From the NCBI GenBank assembly GCA_030591125.1, contig JAUVBP010000013.1:1-12491 (forward strand): DNA of 12,491 nucleotides. Reading direction: 5' to 3'. The position numbers and the translations under genes are program-made. The stretch comes from Candidatus Woesearchaeota archaeon. Its GTDB lineage: Archaea > Nanobdellota > Nanobdellia > Woesearchaeales > UBA11576. The notes under the pieces are model-generated. The model was not told the DNA's origin, did no database searches, and saw nothing but the letters and a program-made list of their open reading frames with translations. Position 1 is the stretch's first letter, and every line of letters begins with the position of its first letter. Positions 1 to 5,416 of the stretch are shown here, one piece after another.

Positions 1-1
1 A

Positions 2-88
2 GCACCACTGCGCTCGTTGACTATCATCTATCTGCTTCTGTTTGCTGAACTGCAATACTATGTACTCTTTTTCCTGAGAACTCGCTAG
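2..88 (+). CDS. C-terminal fragment of a possible membrane protein (partial, cut by window start)
   Basis: An open frame runs in from the window edge and stops at TAG 86-88, giving 28 residues. It is strongly hydrophobic (LTIIYLLLFAELQYYVLFFL) and ends in two Arg around a Thr, which would fit the last membrane helix of an upstream gene. No family can be named from so little. The antisense frame over the same bases is also open but has no ATG or GTG start, so the forward reading is preferred, though weakly. Confidence 0.3.
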   Translation, partial: APLRSLTIIYLLLFAELQYYVLFFLRTR

Positions 89-200
89 GCAGGGGTGCTG
101 CTATATGTGGGGGTGGTGCTATTTAACCATAGAATTGCCCTAAACCATATATTTTCTGCGTTTTATCAAAAATATCACGGGAAGATTTTATATACATATC

Positions 201-217
201 TCCTGACACTATATACA
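201..217 (+). promoter_or_regulatory. Promoter of the first GGDEF-like gene (TCCTGACA plus TATATACA)
   Basis: TCCTGACA (201-208) is followed by TATATACA (210-217). The same pair occurs at nearly the same distance before the third GGDEF-like gene (5358-5375). If TATATACA is the TATA box, transcription would begin near 240 and leave a leader of about 20 nt. A second TATA-like string, TTTATATA (187-194), lies just upstream and could be used instead. Confidence 0.55.
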
Positions 218-258
218 GAGACCTATCGCTAAAGGGGTCTTCTAATGTGGGTGATACA

Positions 259-1014
259 ATGACAGACGCTAAAGGTAGAAGTACTTATGTAAATGCAGAT
301 AGACATCCTGGTGGTGGCATCACCATAGTGATTGATGACTACCACACAACAAAGATAGCTGATCCTGAAGAGGCAAGACTGATCCTTACCGGTCAGAAGG
401 ATGTTGCCAAGCTCAATTCTCCTGAAGACAAGAAGCAATTGAACATCGCTATAGTAGACTACTTAGTAAGTTCATCAGAAGATATGAAGAGCCAGCATCG
501 TGAACTTCAGCAACAACATCTCACAGTGCTGCAGGGACTGGATAACAAGCTGAGAGAGAATAGCTTCAAAGATGATCTCACAGGACTCTACTCAAGACAA
601 TACTTTGATGACACTCTTGATAGGGAAGTGTCAAGAGCGCAGAGATACCAGTCCCCATTATCAGTAATCCTTCTGGGGATAAGCAACCTTGACCAGCTCA
701 TAGAGAACCATGGGCAGACCGTGGTTGATGATGCACTCTGTCAGATGGGAGGCGCTCTTCAGAAATTAGCGCGCAAATCCGATCTTCCTTCAAGGTATGA
801 TACCAATAGTTTCGCAATACTCCTGCCAGAGACCTCTTCAAAGGAAGCATCAGATGTCTCGAGCAGGTTGTATAGAGATTTCAGCATGAAGATGAGAGAG
901 CGGATACCTGACTGGATAAAGTATAGGGCGGTGTCGCATGCAGTGCAGATGTATGAGGATGATACTGCAGAGACTCTGATGAAGAGGGCTGCTTCGTGTA
1001 ACCTGAAACGTTGA
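259..1014 (+). CDS. Degenerate GGDEF-domain protein (paralog 1)
   Basis: Soluble protein of 251 residues with three parts. Residues 20-70 form a short module (ITIVIDD, then DPEEARLIL) shared with the other two paralogs. Residues 70-103 are a Gln/Glu-rich helical linker. Residues 104-251 are a GGDEF-fold domain opening with DDLTGLYSRQYF. The signature is DTNSF (181-185) instead of GGDEF, so the GTP-contacting glycines and the metal-binding Glu are missing. The first Asp of the DxD metal site is Gly140. Diguanylate cyclase activity is therefore very unlikely. RKSD (172-175) sits where active cyclases carry the RxxD site that binds c-di-GMP. I infer a nucleotide-binding or scaffolding role. The ATG at 259 is chosen because GGGTGAT (249-255), a good archaeal ribosome binding site, lies just before it. 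A GTG at 247 is possible but lacks such a site. Confidence 0.85.
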   Translation: MTDAKGRSTYVNADRHPGGGITIVIDDYHTTKIADPEEARLILTGQKDVAKLNSPEDKKQLNIAIVDYLVSSSEDMKSQHRELQQQHLTVLQGLDNKLRENSFKDDLTGLYSRQYFDDTLDREVSRAQRYQSPLSVILLGISNLDQLIENHGQTVVDDALCQMGGALQKLARKSDLPSRYDTNSFAILLPETSSKEASDVSSRLYRDFSMKMRERIPDWIKYRAVSHAVQMYEDDTAETLMKRAASCNLKR

Positions 1015-1022
1015 TATTTACA

Positions 1023-1100
1023 GGGGTGTTTTTGGCATCACTTCACATATTCTAAAATCCTTTGTAATCGCCCGAGAACAAAGAGATGCCATTGCACCCC
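1023..1100 (+). other. Possible structured RNA element downstream of the first GGDEF-like gene
   Basis: Three 6-bp helices nest inside each other: GGGGTG (1023-1028) with CACCCC (1095-1100), GGCATC (1034-1039) with GATGCC (1085-1090), and CTTTGT (1060-1065) with ACAAAG (1078-1083). The left strand has a 20-nt bulge and the apical loop is 12 nt. It could be a 3' UTR structure or a small RNA. It matches no RNA family I recognise. Confidence 0.35.
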
Positions 1101-1127
1101 CTAAATTCAAGCGAGAAGTATCCGCTG

Positions 1128-1136
1128 ATTTTTTAA
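1128..1136 (+). terminator. Oligo-T terminator, probably for paralog 1
   Basis: A run of six T (1129-1134) lies downstream of the structured element and just before the next promoter. Oligo-T tracts are the usual intrinsic termination signal in archaea. Confidence 0.35.
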
Positions 1137-1141
1137 TTCCA

Positions 1142-1166
1142 AGAAACATTTAAATACTTTGTTTCT
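1142..1166 (+). promoter_or_regulatory. Promoter of the Cys-rich membrane protein, with a palindrome around the TATA box
   Basis: TTTAAATA (1149-1156) is a TATA box with a predicted start near 1180, giving a leader of about 25 nt. It is framed by AGAAAC (1142-1147) and its inverted copy GTTTCT (1161-1166), an arrangement that could be an operator for a repressor blocking TBP access. The ribosome binding site GAGG is at 1191-1194. Confidence 0.55.
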
Positions 1167-1202
1167 CAGAATGACATCATCACTCAAAAAGAGGCAATAC
1201 AC

Positions 1203-2042
1203 ATGAAGAAGCACACCCCAAAGAATAAACATACTTCTAAGAACACAACACTGAGCCATAAAGACAAAGTCAAGTTTATAGTTATGGCAGTAGCAATAGT
1301 TGCGATTGTGGTAATGGCCACTGTAACGTTAGTTGCACGGAATTCAAGATGTAATGAACAATGCACAGAGGAAGCAGGACAAGCAGTGAAAGGAGTTCTA
1401 AGTAGTAAATTTGCACCTACAACAACGGAATGTTCTGATGGAAAAGATAATGATGGTGATGGTAAGTGTGACTATTGTGGATCTAAATCGTGCGCACCAT
1501 GTAATGATAAGGCAAAAACTCCAAAAGGTGATCCGGACTGCTCAAGCATCATTGATAATAGCGAGTATCCTGATGAAGACCAGTTACCGTTTTGCGAAGA
1601 CTCTGACAGTGGTATGAGTGTACCCCCTCGCACCAGAGGGGTGGTAGTGGCAGGTTATCCTGAGATGAGCTATACTGACGAGTGCGTGTCTTTTATCACC
1701 GGTCGTTACGTCACTGAACATTACTGTGATGCACAAAGTGAACACAAGGTAGAATACTATTCATGTTCTGACTGTGATGATGGGGTATGCAGAAAGATGC
1801 AAGAACTTCATGGTCCAAGCAGTCAATGGGGCTTTCGTGTCTCTGGGTGTGGGACTACTACGAACATGTGTATTAATGGATACAAGAATTATTTGGAAAA
1901 TCAAAATATTAATGAGCGAAGGGTCAAGATGCTTGCTGAAAGTATATTCGAGAATGAGTTTGAGTGTACAGAAATCATCGAAATGGTGTATCGAGGGTCT
2001 GCTTGCGCTGAGGATGAGCAAAATATCCGTGTGCGGTATTGA
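1203..2042 (+). CDS. Membrane-anchored Cys-rich surface protein
   Basis: Protein of 279 residues. A Lys-rich cytoplasmic stretch (1-23) is followed by one membrane helix (about 24-45), then an exported part with 18 Cys. Residues 76-120 contain ECSDGKDNDGDGKCDYCG and end near DPDCSS...DNSE, an Asp-rich loop that probably binds calcium and that I associate with DPANN surface proteins. Residues 160-197 hold a second Cys module (ECV...YVTEHYC...YSCSDCDDGVC). The Cys are likely paired in disulfides. The function is unknown. The C-terminus may be damaged: near 2020 the +1 frame continues as SVCGIECGFLCEKIR to a stop at 2071-2073, which looks more natural than the in-frame NIRVRY ending at 2042. More decayed Cys-rich sequence follows. 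Start chosen for GAGG 8 nt upstream of the ATG. Confidence 0.8.
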   Translation: MKKHTPKNKHTSKNTTLSHKDKVKFIVMAVAIVAIVVMATVTLVARNSRCNEQCTEEAGQAVKGVLSSKFAPTTTECSDGKDNDGDGKCDYCGSKSCAPCNDKAKTPKGDPDCSSIIDNSEYPDEDQLPFCEDSDSGMSVPPRTRGVVVAGYPEMSYTDECVSFITGRYVTEHYCDAQSEHKVEYYSCSDCDDGVCRKMQELHGPSSQWGFRVSGCGTTTNMCINGYKNYLENQNINERRVKMLAESIFENEFECTEIIEMVYRGSACAEDEQNIRVRY

Positions 2043-2099
2043 GTGCGGTTTCCTCTGTGAGAAAATAAGATGACAAAAAAAAGACACCCGAGAACCTGA

Positions 2100-2289
2100 C
2101 TGTACGTCTGTGAGGTTGAAACGTATTGTTATGTTAATCTTGATTGTCGTGGTGTAGTCAATGGAGTAGCAACCTGTCAAGAAGGAGATTGTGTAGTATC
2201 CTGTAATGCTGGATGGTACGGCTAGTATTGCAATCTTGGAAGTGGAGGAGCTATACTTTGAAGAGTGCCACATCAGTCCTGAAGACTGA
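2100..2289 (+). pseudogene. Decayed Cys-rich domain remnant
   Basis: Just downstream of the Cys-rich gene, and in the same reading frame as it, translation from 2100 gives a convincing Cys-rich, EGF-like stretch (CEVETYCYVNLDC..., TCQEGDCVVSCNAGWYG). It is interrupted by TAG at 2223-2225, resumes as YCNLGSGGAIL and stops at TGA 2259. A one-base shift restores YFEECHISPED ending at TGA 2287-2289. Stops at 2040, 2058 and 2097 separate it from the intact gene, and no good start exists. It is probably the broken tail of a longer surface protein, either ancestral to the upstream gene or a lost neighbour. Both stop types occur, which argues against codon reassignment. Confidence 0.5.
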
Positions 2290-2298
2290 CCCGAAATA

Positions 2299-2316
2299 AT
2301 TTTTTATTCTCTTTTA
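2299..2316 (+). terminator. Oligo-T terminator
   Basis: A T-run (2300-2305) followed by a second T-rich tract (to 2314) closes the Cys-rich region, just before the convergent minus-strand operon ends at 2319. Confidence 0.4.
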
Positions 2317-2318
2317 AT

Positions 2319-2759
2319 TTATAGAATGCCTATAGCATCATCCGGAGAACCCCTTACATAAGGTTCAGAGAAAGCTTTCTCTATCTTCTTTTCCACGTCA
2401 AGTTCCCGTCGGTACTGTTTCCACATAGCATTGACCTTGTGGAACAGATCCTCTGTCCCATCCTCAAAGCGGGTGTGCTTGTGGTCCCTGCTCACGAACT
2501 CGTCAGGGATGCCATCGCGGTCATGGTCATATATTGCTACAGCATCATTCAGATCCTTGTACGGCCTGTAGATCATCAGCCAGTCAGGACCTTCCATGTC
2601 ACGCGCGTAAGTCACAGACTCGTAAGGGAACAGGTTGCGAGATACTTCAACAACCTTGCCATCAGCGGAACGGAACACTCCAGAAGTCTTGAAATCCATG
2701 TAGCCCACTAAAGCTACAATGGGCAAAGTCATCAATGCGATGTTCTTCAATAGATTCAC
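2319..2759 (-). CDS. Membrane-anchored protein with EF-hand-like loop (third gene of the triplet)
   Basis: About 146 residues: one N-terminal membrane helix or signal anchor (NIALMTLPIVALVGYM), then a small exported domain. YDHDRDGIPDEF (loop at about 78-83) has the DxDxDG pattern of calcium-binding loops. The C-terminus is helical and charged. It shares its plan with the two upstream genes: anchor, DGKVVEV-type strand, Asp loop followed by an R-D pair, then a C-terminal helix. No named family is recognised. Two GTG starts are possible: 2759, which overlaps the upstream TGA by 4 nt and follows a purine tract GAAGAAGAG, and 2768, which overlaps it by 13 nt. I prefer 2759. Either way it is the last gene of a translationally coupled operon. 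Confidence 0.7.
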   Translation of the reverse strand: MNLLKNIALMTLPIVALVGYMDFKTSGVFRSADGKVVEVSRNLFPYESVTYARDMEGPDWLMIYRPYKDLNDAVAIYDHDRDGIPDEFVSRDHKHTRFEDGTEDLFHKVNAMWKQYRRELDVEKKIEKAFSEPYVRGSPDDAIGIL

Positions 2760-3202
2760 TCTGAACACTCTTCTTCATCCACTGTGGTAAGATATTCTCC
2801 CAGTATCTCGTGCAGCCCTTCAGAATTCATCTTATCATCCCATAATCTCTGGAAAAATTCCATCTGACGCTCATAATCCTCACTACCTGCGATAGGGTAA
2901 AGGCTGCCCCACATCCTTTCCGGGGAAAGCCGTCCCAGCTCAACGCGCCCATCAAGATCATCGTCGTGAAGATAAGTCCTGTCACCATCAGGCTTCTCGA
3001 TGGTCATCTGTGAGTTCTCACCGACAGTGTGGTAGAAATAGACATCGTCAGAGAACATGTGCTCCTTGATCACAGTGAGGCTGCAATCGCGTCTGCTCAC
3101 ACCATCATCCAGCGCAGTCACAGCAGCTGCACTGCCGAACAGAAGACCTCCTGCAACAACAGAACCTGCCAATATATTGGTGATGTATCTTATAGCTTTC
3201 AT
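2756..3202 (-). CDS. Membrane-anchored protein with Asp-rich loop (second gene of the triplet)
   Basis: About 148 residues. The N-terminal helix (IRYITNILAGSVVAGGLLFGSAAAVTA) is a signal peptide or anchor. The exported part has HDDDLDGRVELGR (Asp loop at about 80-85), a counterpart of the DHDxDG loops in its neighbours, and a C-terminal segment ending in GLHEILGEYL that parallels GIDKILKEEF in the upstream gene. Two Cys (C40 and one near the C-terminus) could form a disulfide. The ATG at 3202 is favoured because GAGGGATAAG precedes it, much like GAGGGATACA before the GGDEF-like gene at 3980. An ATG at 3214 overlaps the previous stop as ATGA and is the alternative. The role is unknown; calcium binding is an inference from the loop only. 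Confidence 0.7.
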   Translation of the reverse strand: MKAIRYITNILAGSVVAGGLLFGSAAAVTALDDGVSRRDCSLTVIKEHMFSDDVYFYHTVGENSQMTIEKPDGDRTYLHDDDLDGRVELGRLSPERMWGSLYPIAGSEDYERQMEFFQRLWDDKMNSEGLHEILGEYLTTVDEEECSE

Positions 3203-3210
3203 CTTATCCC

Positions 3211-3747
3211 TCATAAAATATACTCGCCTGGCTTCAGATTTACAGGACTGTAGCCAGGGCCGAACTCTTCCTTGAGTATCTTATCTATGCCTTTCTCTTC
3301 CTTGATATCTCCAAAAGTCATTGTAGCATCTTCCATGATCTGATATTCTCTTGAGCCAGGCAGACCTCTACCCACAATGTCGCAGAAATCATCTCTACAT
3401 ACTAACATCGCATCAATAGAATCATCCTTGTCATGGTCTATGAACGTCACACTGTCATCAGAGAAAGACTGATCAAGCTTCATTGTGGATCCCTGCTCCT
3501 TGAGATGCCTGAAGGTCATCTTACCCCTAGGCCAATAGTTCTTAACAATCTGTACTGTGTCACCTCTCCTATCGACATAGCTGGTCTCATTGTTGTAGAG
3601 GCTGCTCCCTCCAATAAAACCCACCACTGTAATCGCAGCACCAAGACAGATGCGAGATACAACCTTCACTGCACCATATATCCTTGATCTTCTCTTAGGT
3701 GGCACTGGTAGTTTCCAGAGGTAAGGCCTGTCAAGCTTTTTTATCAT
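3211..3747 (-). CDS. Membrane-anchored protein with EF-hand-like loop (first gene of the triplet)
   Basis: 178 residues. A basic, Pro-containing cytoplasmic N-terminus (1-25) precedes a membrane helix (about 28-50, ending GFIGGSSLY). The exported domain contains GDTVQIVKNYWP, the loop IDHDKDDSIDAM (about 103-113) and two Cys (117, 122). It is the longest and first of three related tandem genes, with a 4-nt or shorter overlap to the next. The loop has Asp in place of the usual Gly (DHDKDD), so metal binding here may be weaker. The ATG at 3747 is chosen because GGTGAT (3753-3758) precedes it by 5 nt; a GTG at 3756 lies inside that site and is unlikely. No family name can be given. Confidence 0.75.
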   Translation of the reverse strand: MIKKLDRPYLWKLPVPPKRRSRIYGAVKVVSRICLGAAITVVGFIGGSSLYNNETSYVDRRGDTVQIVKNYWPRGKMTFRHLKEQGSTMKLDQSFSDDSVTFIDHDKDDSIDAMLVCRDDFCDIVGRGLPGSREYQIMEDATMTFGDIKEEKGIDKILKEEFGPGYSPVNLKPGEYIL

Positions 3748-3788
3748 AGATATCACCTTTAGCGAATGAGTACAATACCTCTGACATG

Positions 3789-3799
3789 GTTTAAATAAG
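3789..3799 (-). promoter_or_regulatory. Promoter of the three-gene minus-strand operon
   Basis: On the minus strand the sequence reads CTTATTTAAACC, a TATA box. The expected start is near 3768, about 20 nt before the ATG at 3747, with GGTGAT as ribosome binding site in between. Confidence 0.55.
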
Positions 3800-3825
3800 C
3801 TTTCAGATGAAAATTTATCAAAATA

Positions 3826-3864
3826 GGCAGAACGTCTGCCATTTAAATACTATTTATAAATGGC
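3826..3864. repeat. Two overlapping inverted repeats in the divergent promoter region
   Basis: GGCAGA-ACG-TCTGCC (3826-3840) is a perfect 6-bp inverted repeat. Its last three bases begin a second one, GCCATTTA (3838-3845) with TAAATGGC (3857-3864). The second encloses a TATA-like TTTAAATAC. The block lies between the two divergent promoters, so an operator is a reasonable guess. Confidence 0.45.
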
Positions 3865-3872
3865 CTAAGTAA

Positions 3873-3884
3873 ACTTTATATACA
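3873..3884 (+). promoter_or_regulatory. Promoter and ~75-nt leader of the second GGDEF-like gene
   Basis: TTTATATACA (3875-3884) is a TATA box with a start expected near 3905, leaving an unusually long leader of about 75 nt. The leader can form GCTTC (3904-3908) with GAAGC (3919-3923). The ribosome binding site GAGG precedes GATACA-ATG. I see no known riboswitch in it. Confidence 0.5.
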
Positions 3885-3979
3885 CCTAAAGATTACTTAT
3901 TTTGCTTCATTCTGGGGAGAAGCGGAGCTTAAAACGGGTGTACTTTCAAAACATCTAGCTGAAAGACTAGAGGGATACA

Positions 3980-4885
3980 ATGGGTGCGAGAGATACAGAA
4001 CCAAAACTTGTAGTGATAGATGGCAATACAATAGCAGTGACAAGCCCTAAGCAGGCAAAGAAGATGCTTGCCAAGATGCGCTCAGGGATGGATGGGGTTG
4101 CTGAACGGTGCAATCGTAAGGTCTATGAACAGCTGGTGGGCTATCTATGCCAGAAAGCTGATCAGGTCGAGAAGCTGAAGAGGGAAGTCGCAAGACTGAA
4201 GCCTGCAGGAGATAAGCTTGAGCAGCTGTTGATACAGCATGGTCAGCTGGAATCCACTCACACTCAGGAAATGGAAAATCATGACAGGATAGTCAGTGAA
4301 TATCTTGAAGTTGCCAAAGGTTATTCAGAGTTGATGGAACGCCATGGTGCGCTCAAGGCCAAGCACGTGAACCTACAGGACAGGTATCTTCAGGCCTGCC
4401 AGGATATTGACCTGATGGCGCAAGCACCTCCAGGCAGGGATAAACTCACAAAACTCTACACCCAAGAATATTTCTTTGATGCTATCGAGAGAGAGGTCTC
4501 CAGAGCAAATAGGTACCAGTATGATCTCATACTCCTGATGTTCAAGATAGACTGTCTTGAGGGATTCGACGCAGACCAGCGTGAGGATATCATCTGTTAC
4601 TTGGGAGATTCAATCGAGGACTGCGCAAGGAATTCTGACATCGCTGTAAGATATGACTCAGATGAGTTTGCGCTCCTGCTCCCAATGACTGGAGAATCAG
4701 AGTCACAGATACCTGTACAGCGCGTGTTCTTAGGTTTCACTGACCAGCTGCGTCACGCGAAACTGGATGGGCCATACGTACACTCATCCATCACAGCGCT
4801 TGAACATGGTGAGGATCATGACAGCCTGCTGGAACGGGCATTGCGGTATGAGAACTATGATAACTCAGATTCTATTGCCCCATAG
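3980..4885 (+). CDS. Degenerate GGDEF-domain protein with long coiled coil (paralog 2)
   Basis: 301 residues, the longest of the three paralogs. Residues 8-56 are the shared N-terminal module (KLVVIDGNTIAV, then SPKQAKKML). Residues 57-150 form an extended coiled coil, probably for dimerisation. Residues 154-301 are the GGDEF-fold domain, starting DKLTKLYTQEYFF. The signature is DSDEF (226-230): the acidic pair survives but both glycines are lost, and the first metal Asp is Lys189 while the second (Asp191) is kept. Catalysis is unlikely. RNSD (217-220) occupies the inhibitory-site position, as in the other two. There is no membrane helix, receiver or EAL domain. ATG 3980 follows GAGGGATACA. 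The last 21 bases overlap the end of an antisense small gene. Confidence 0.85.
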   Translation: MGARDTEPKLVVIDGNTIAVTSPKQAKKMLAKMRSGMDGVAERCNRKVYEQLVGYLCQKADQVEKLKREVARLKPAGDKLEQLLIQHGQLESTHTQEMENHDRIVSEYLEVAKGYSELMERHGALKAKHVNLQDRYLQACQDIDLMAQAPPGRDKLTKLYTQEYFFDAIEREVSRANRYQYDLILLMFKIDCLEGFDADQREDIICYLGDSIEDCARNSDIAVRYDSDEFALLLPMTGESESQIPVQRVFLGFTDQLRHAKLDGPYVHSSITALEHGEDHDSLLERALRYENYDNSDSIAP

Positions 4886-4990
4886 GAGCCAGATAACTAT
4901 AATCACCAATATGAAGCCGAAGAACGAGAGCATCCTTGAGACGAATACCAGCTTATTGTAAGTCCCTGTGACAATCGAATCAGATCTCAT
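4865..4990 (-). CDS. Small single-helix membrane protein (41 residues)
   Basis: A 41-residue protein with a hydrophilic start (MRSDSIVTGTYNKLVFVSR) and one membrane helix (about 20-37, LSFFGFILVIIVIWLLW), ending GNRI. The start ATG overlaps the upstream stop as ATGA (4987-4990), and a textbook ribosome binding site GGAGG lies 8 nt upstream within the preceding gene, so translation is probably coupled. Its 3' end overlaps the end of the second GGDEF-like gene on the other strand by 21 bases. The function is unknown. The start signal and hydrophobic pattern together make it a better candidate than a chance frame. Confidence 0.65.
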   Translation of the reverse strand: MRSDSIVTGTYNKLVFVSRMLSFFGFILVIIVIWLLWGNRI

Positions 4991-5280
4991 GTTTCAGGGC
5001 CTCCAATTTCTCTGCTTATGTGGGGCATCCTCCTTAGCGGGCGCAGTACTGGTTCTTCAGTCACGAACGAATCAATCGCCCCTTCTATCACATCTACAAT
5101 CGTGCACGCGCAGACCCCATGGGCCCTGACATTTCCATCAGGCATATGTTCTCTTGCCAAGGCGATAAGGACCTTATCCTGATATTCGCAATCATAGTCA
5201 ACAATAGAACAGTAGTTTTGGCCGCCTATGCGCAGATAACTGTTGTTCTGATAGCAGAACAAAGGGTTGAACCTCTCCAT
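4987..5280 (-). CDS. Alba-like nucleic-acid-binding protein (divergent)
   Basis: 97 residues. The stretch NVRAHGVCACTIVDVIE...F (50-72) matches the core of Alba chromatin proteins: in typical Alba, xxARGxxxxxxVDVxExxxxxF has the same spacing between the AxG, VD, E and F positions. The upstream YLRIGG could be the first strand (usually xVxIGKK), and QDKVLIALAREHMPDG the first helix. The match is incomplete: the DNA-contacting Lys pair is missing, the loop before the helix is longer than usual, and the C-terminal strand motif (RxSxIEI) is replaced by a basic tail. It is therefore an Alba relative or a look-alike. The ATG at 5280 lies 26 nt after a TATA box, so the mRNA is probably leaderless. 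It is coupled to the small membrane protein downstream. Confidence 0.55.
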   Translation of the reverse strand: MERFNPLFCYQNNSYLRIGGQNYCSIVDYDCEYQDKVLIALAREHMPDGNVRAHGVCACTIVDVIEGAIDSFVTEEPVLRPLRRMPHISREIGGPET

Positions 5281-5300
5281 ACACTACCAAAACTGCTTTT

Positions 5301-5310
5301 TATTTATAAA
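5301..5310 (-). promoter_or_regulatory. Leaderless promoter of the Alba-like gene
   Basis: TTTATAAATA on the minus strand is centred about 26 nt before the ATG at 5280, and no ribosome binding site is present. This fits transcription starting at the start codon. Confidence 0.6.
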
Positions 5311-5357
5311 CGTATCTGCATATAGAGTAAAAAGTACTGAACAAGTTTTATAATCTT

Positions 5358-5375
5358 TCCTGACATATTTATACA
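5358..5375 (+). promoter_or_regulatory. Promoter of the third GGDEF-like gene (TCCTGACA plus TTTATACA)
   Basis: TCCTGACA (5358-5365) and TTTATACA (5368-5375) repeat the arrangement before the first GGDEF-like gene (201-217). The distance from TCCTGACA to the ATG is 59 nt here and 58 nt there, suggesting shared control. An alternative TATA string (TTTTATAA) lies just upstream. Confidence 0.55.
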
Positions 5376-5416
5376 TAGGGCGATAGTAAAATGTGGTTTT
5401 TCGAGGTGGCAAACAA

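Noticed and set aside
1..120. Structured RNA from inverted AGCACCAC (1-8) and GTGGTGCT (113-120)
   Set aside because: Only 8 bp over a 104-nt loop with little nested pairing, and one arm starts at the window edge, so chance is likely.
259..1014. Active diguanylate cyclase
   Set aside because: The signature DTNSF lacks the glycines and the metal-binding Glu, and the first metal Asp is Gly.
1761..2273. Minus-strand 170-residue frame opposite the Cys-rich gene
   Set aside because: Low-complexity Ser/Ile-rich translation with no domain, start signal or promoter; it covers the antisense of recognisable Cys-rich sequence.
2040..2289. Stop-codon recoding (readthrough of TGA)
   Set aside because: The interrupted region has both TGA and TAG stops and needs a frame change to recover its end, so decay explains it better. 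Intact genes in the window also end in TGA.
3905..3979. c-di-GMP riboswitch in the long leader of paralog 2
   Set aside because: The leader is about 75 nt and shows none of the conserved c-di-GMP riboswitch core sequence I know; only weak short stems are present.
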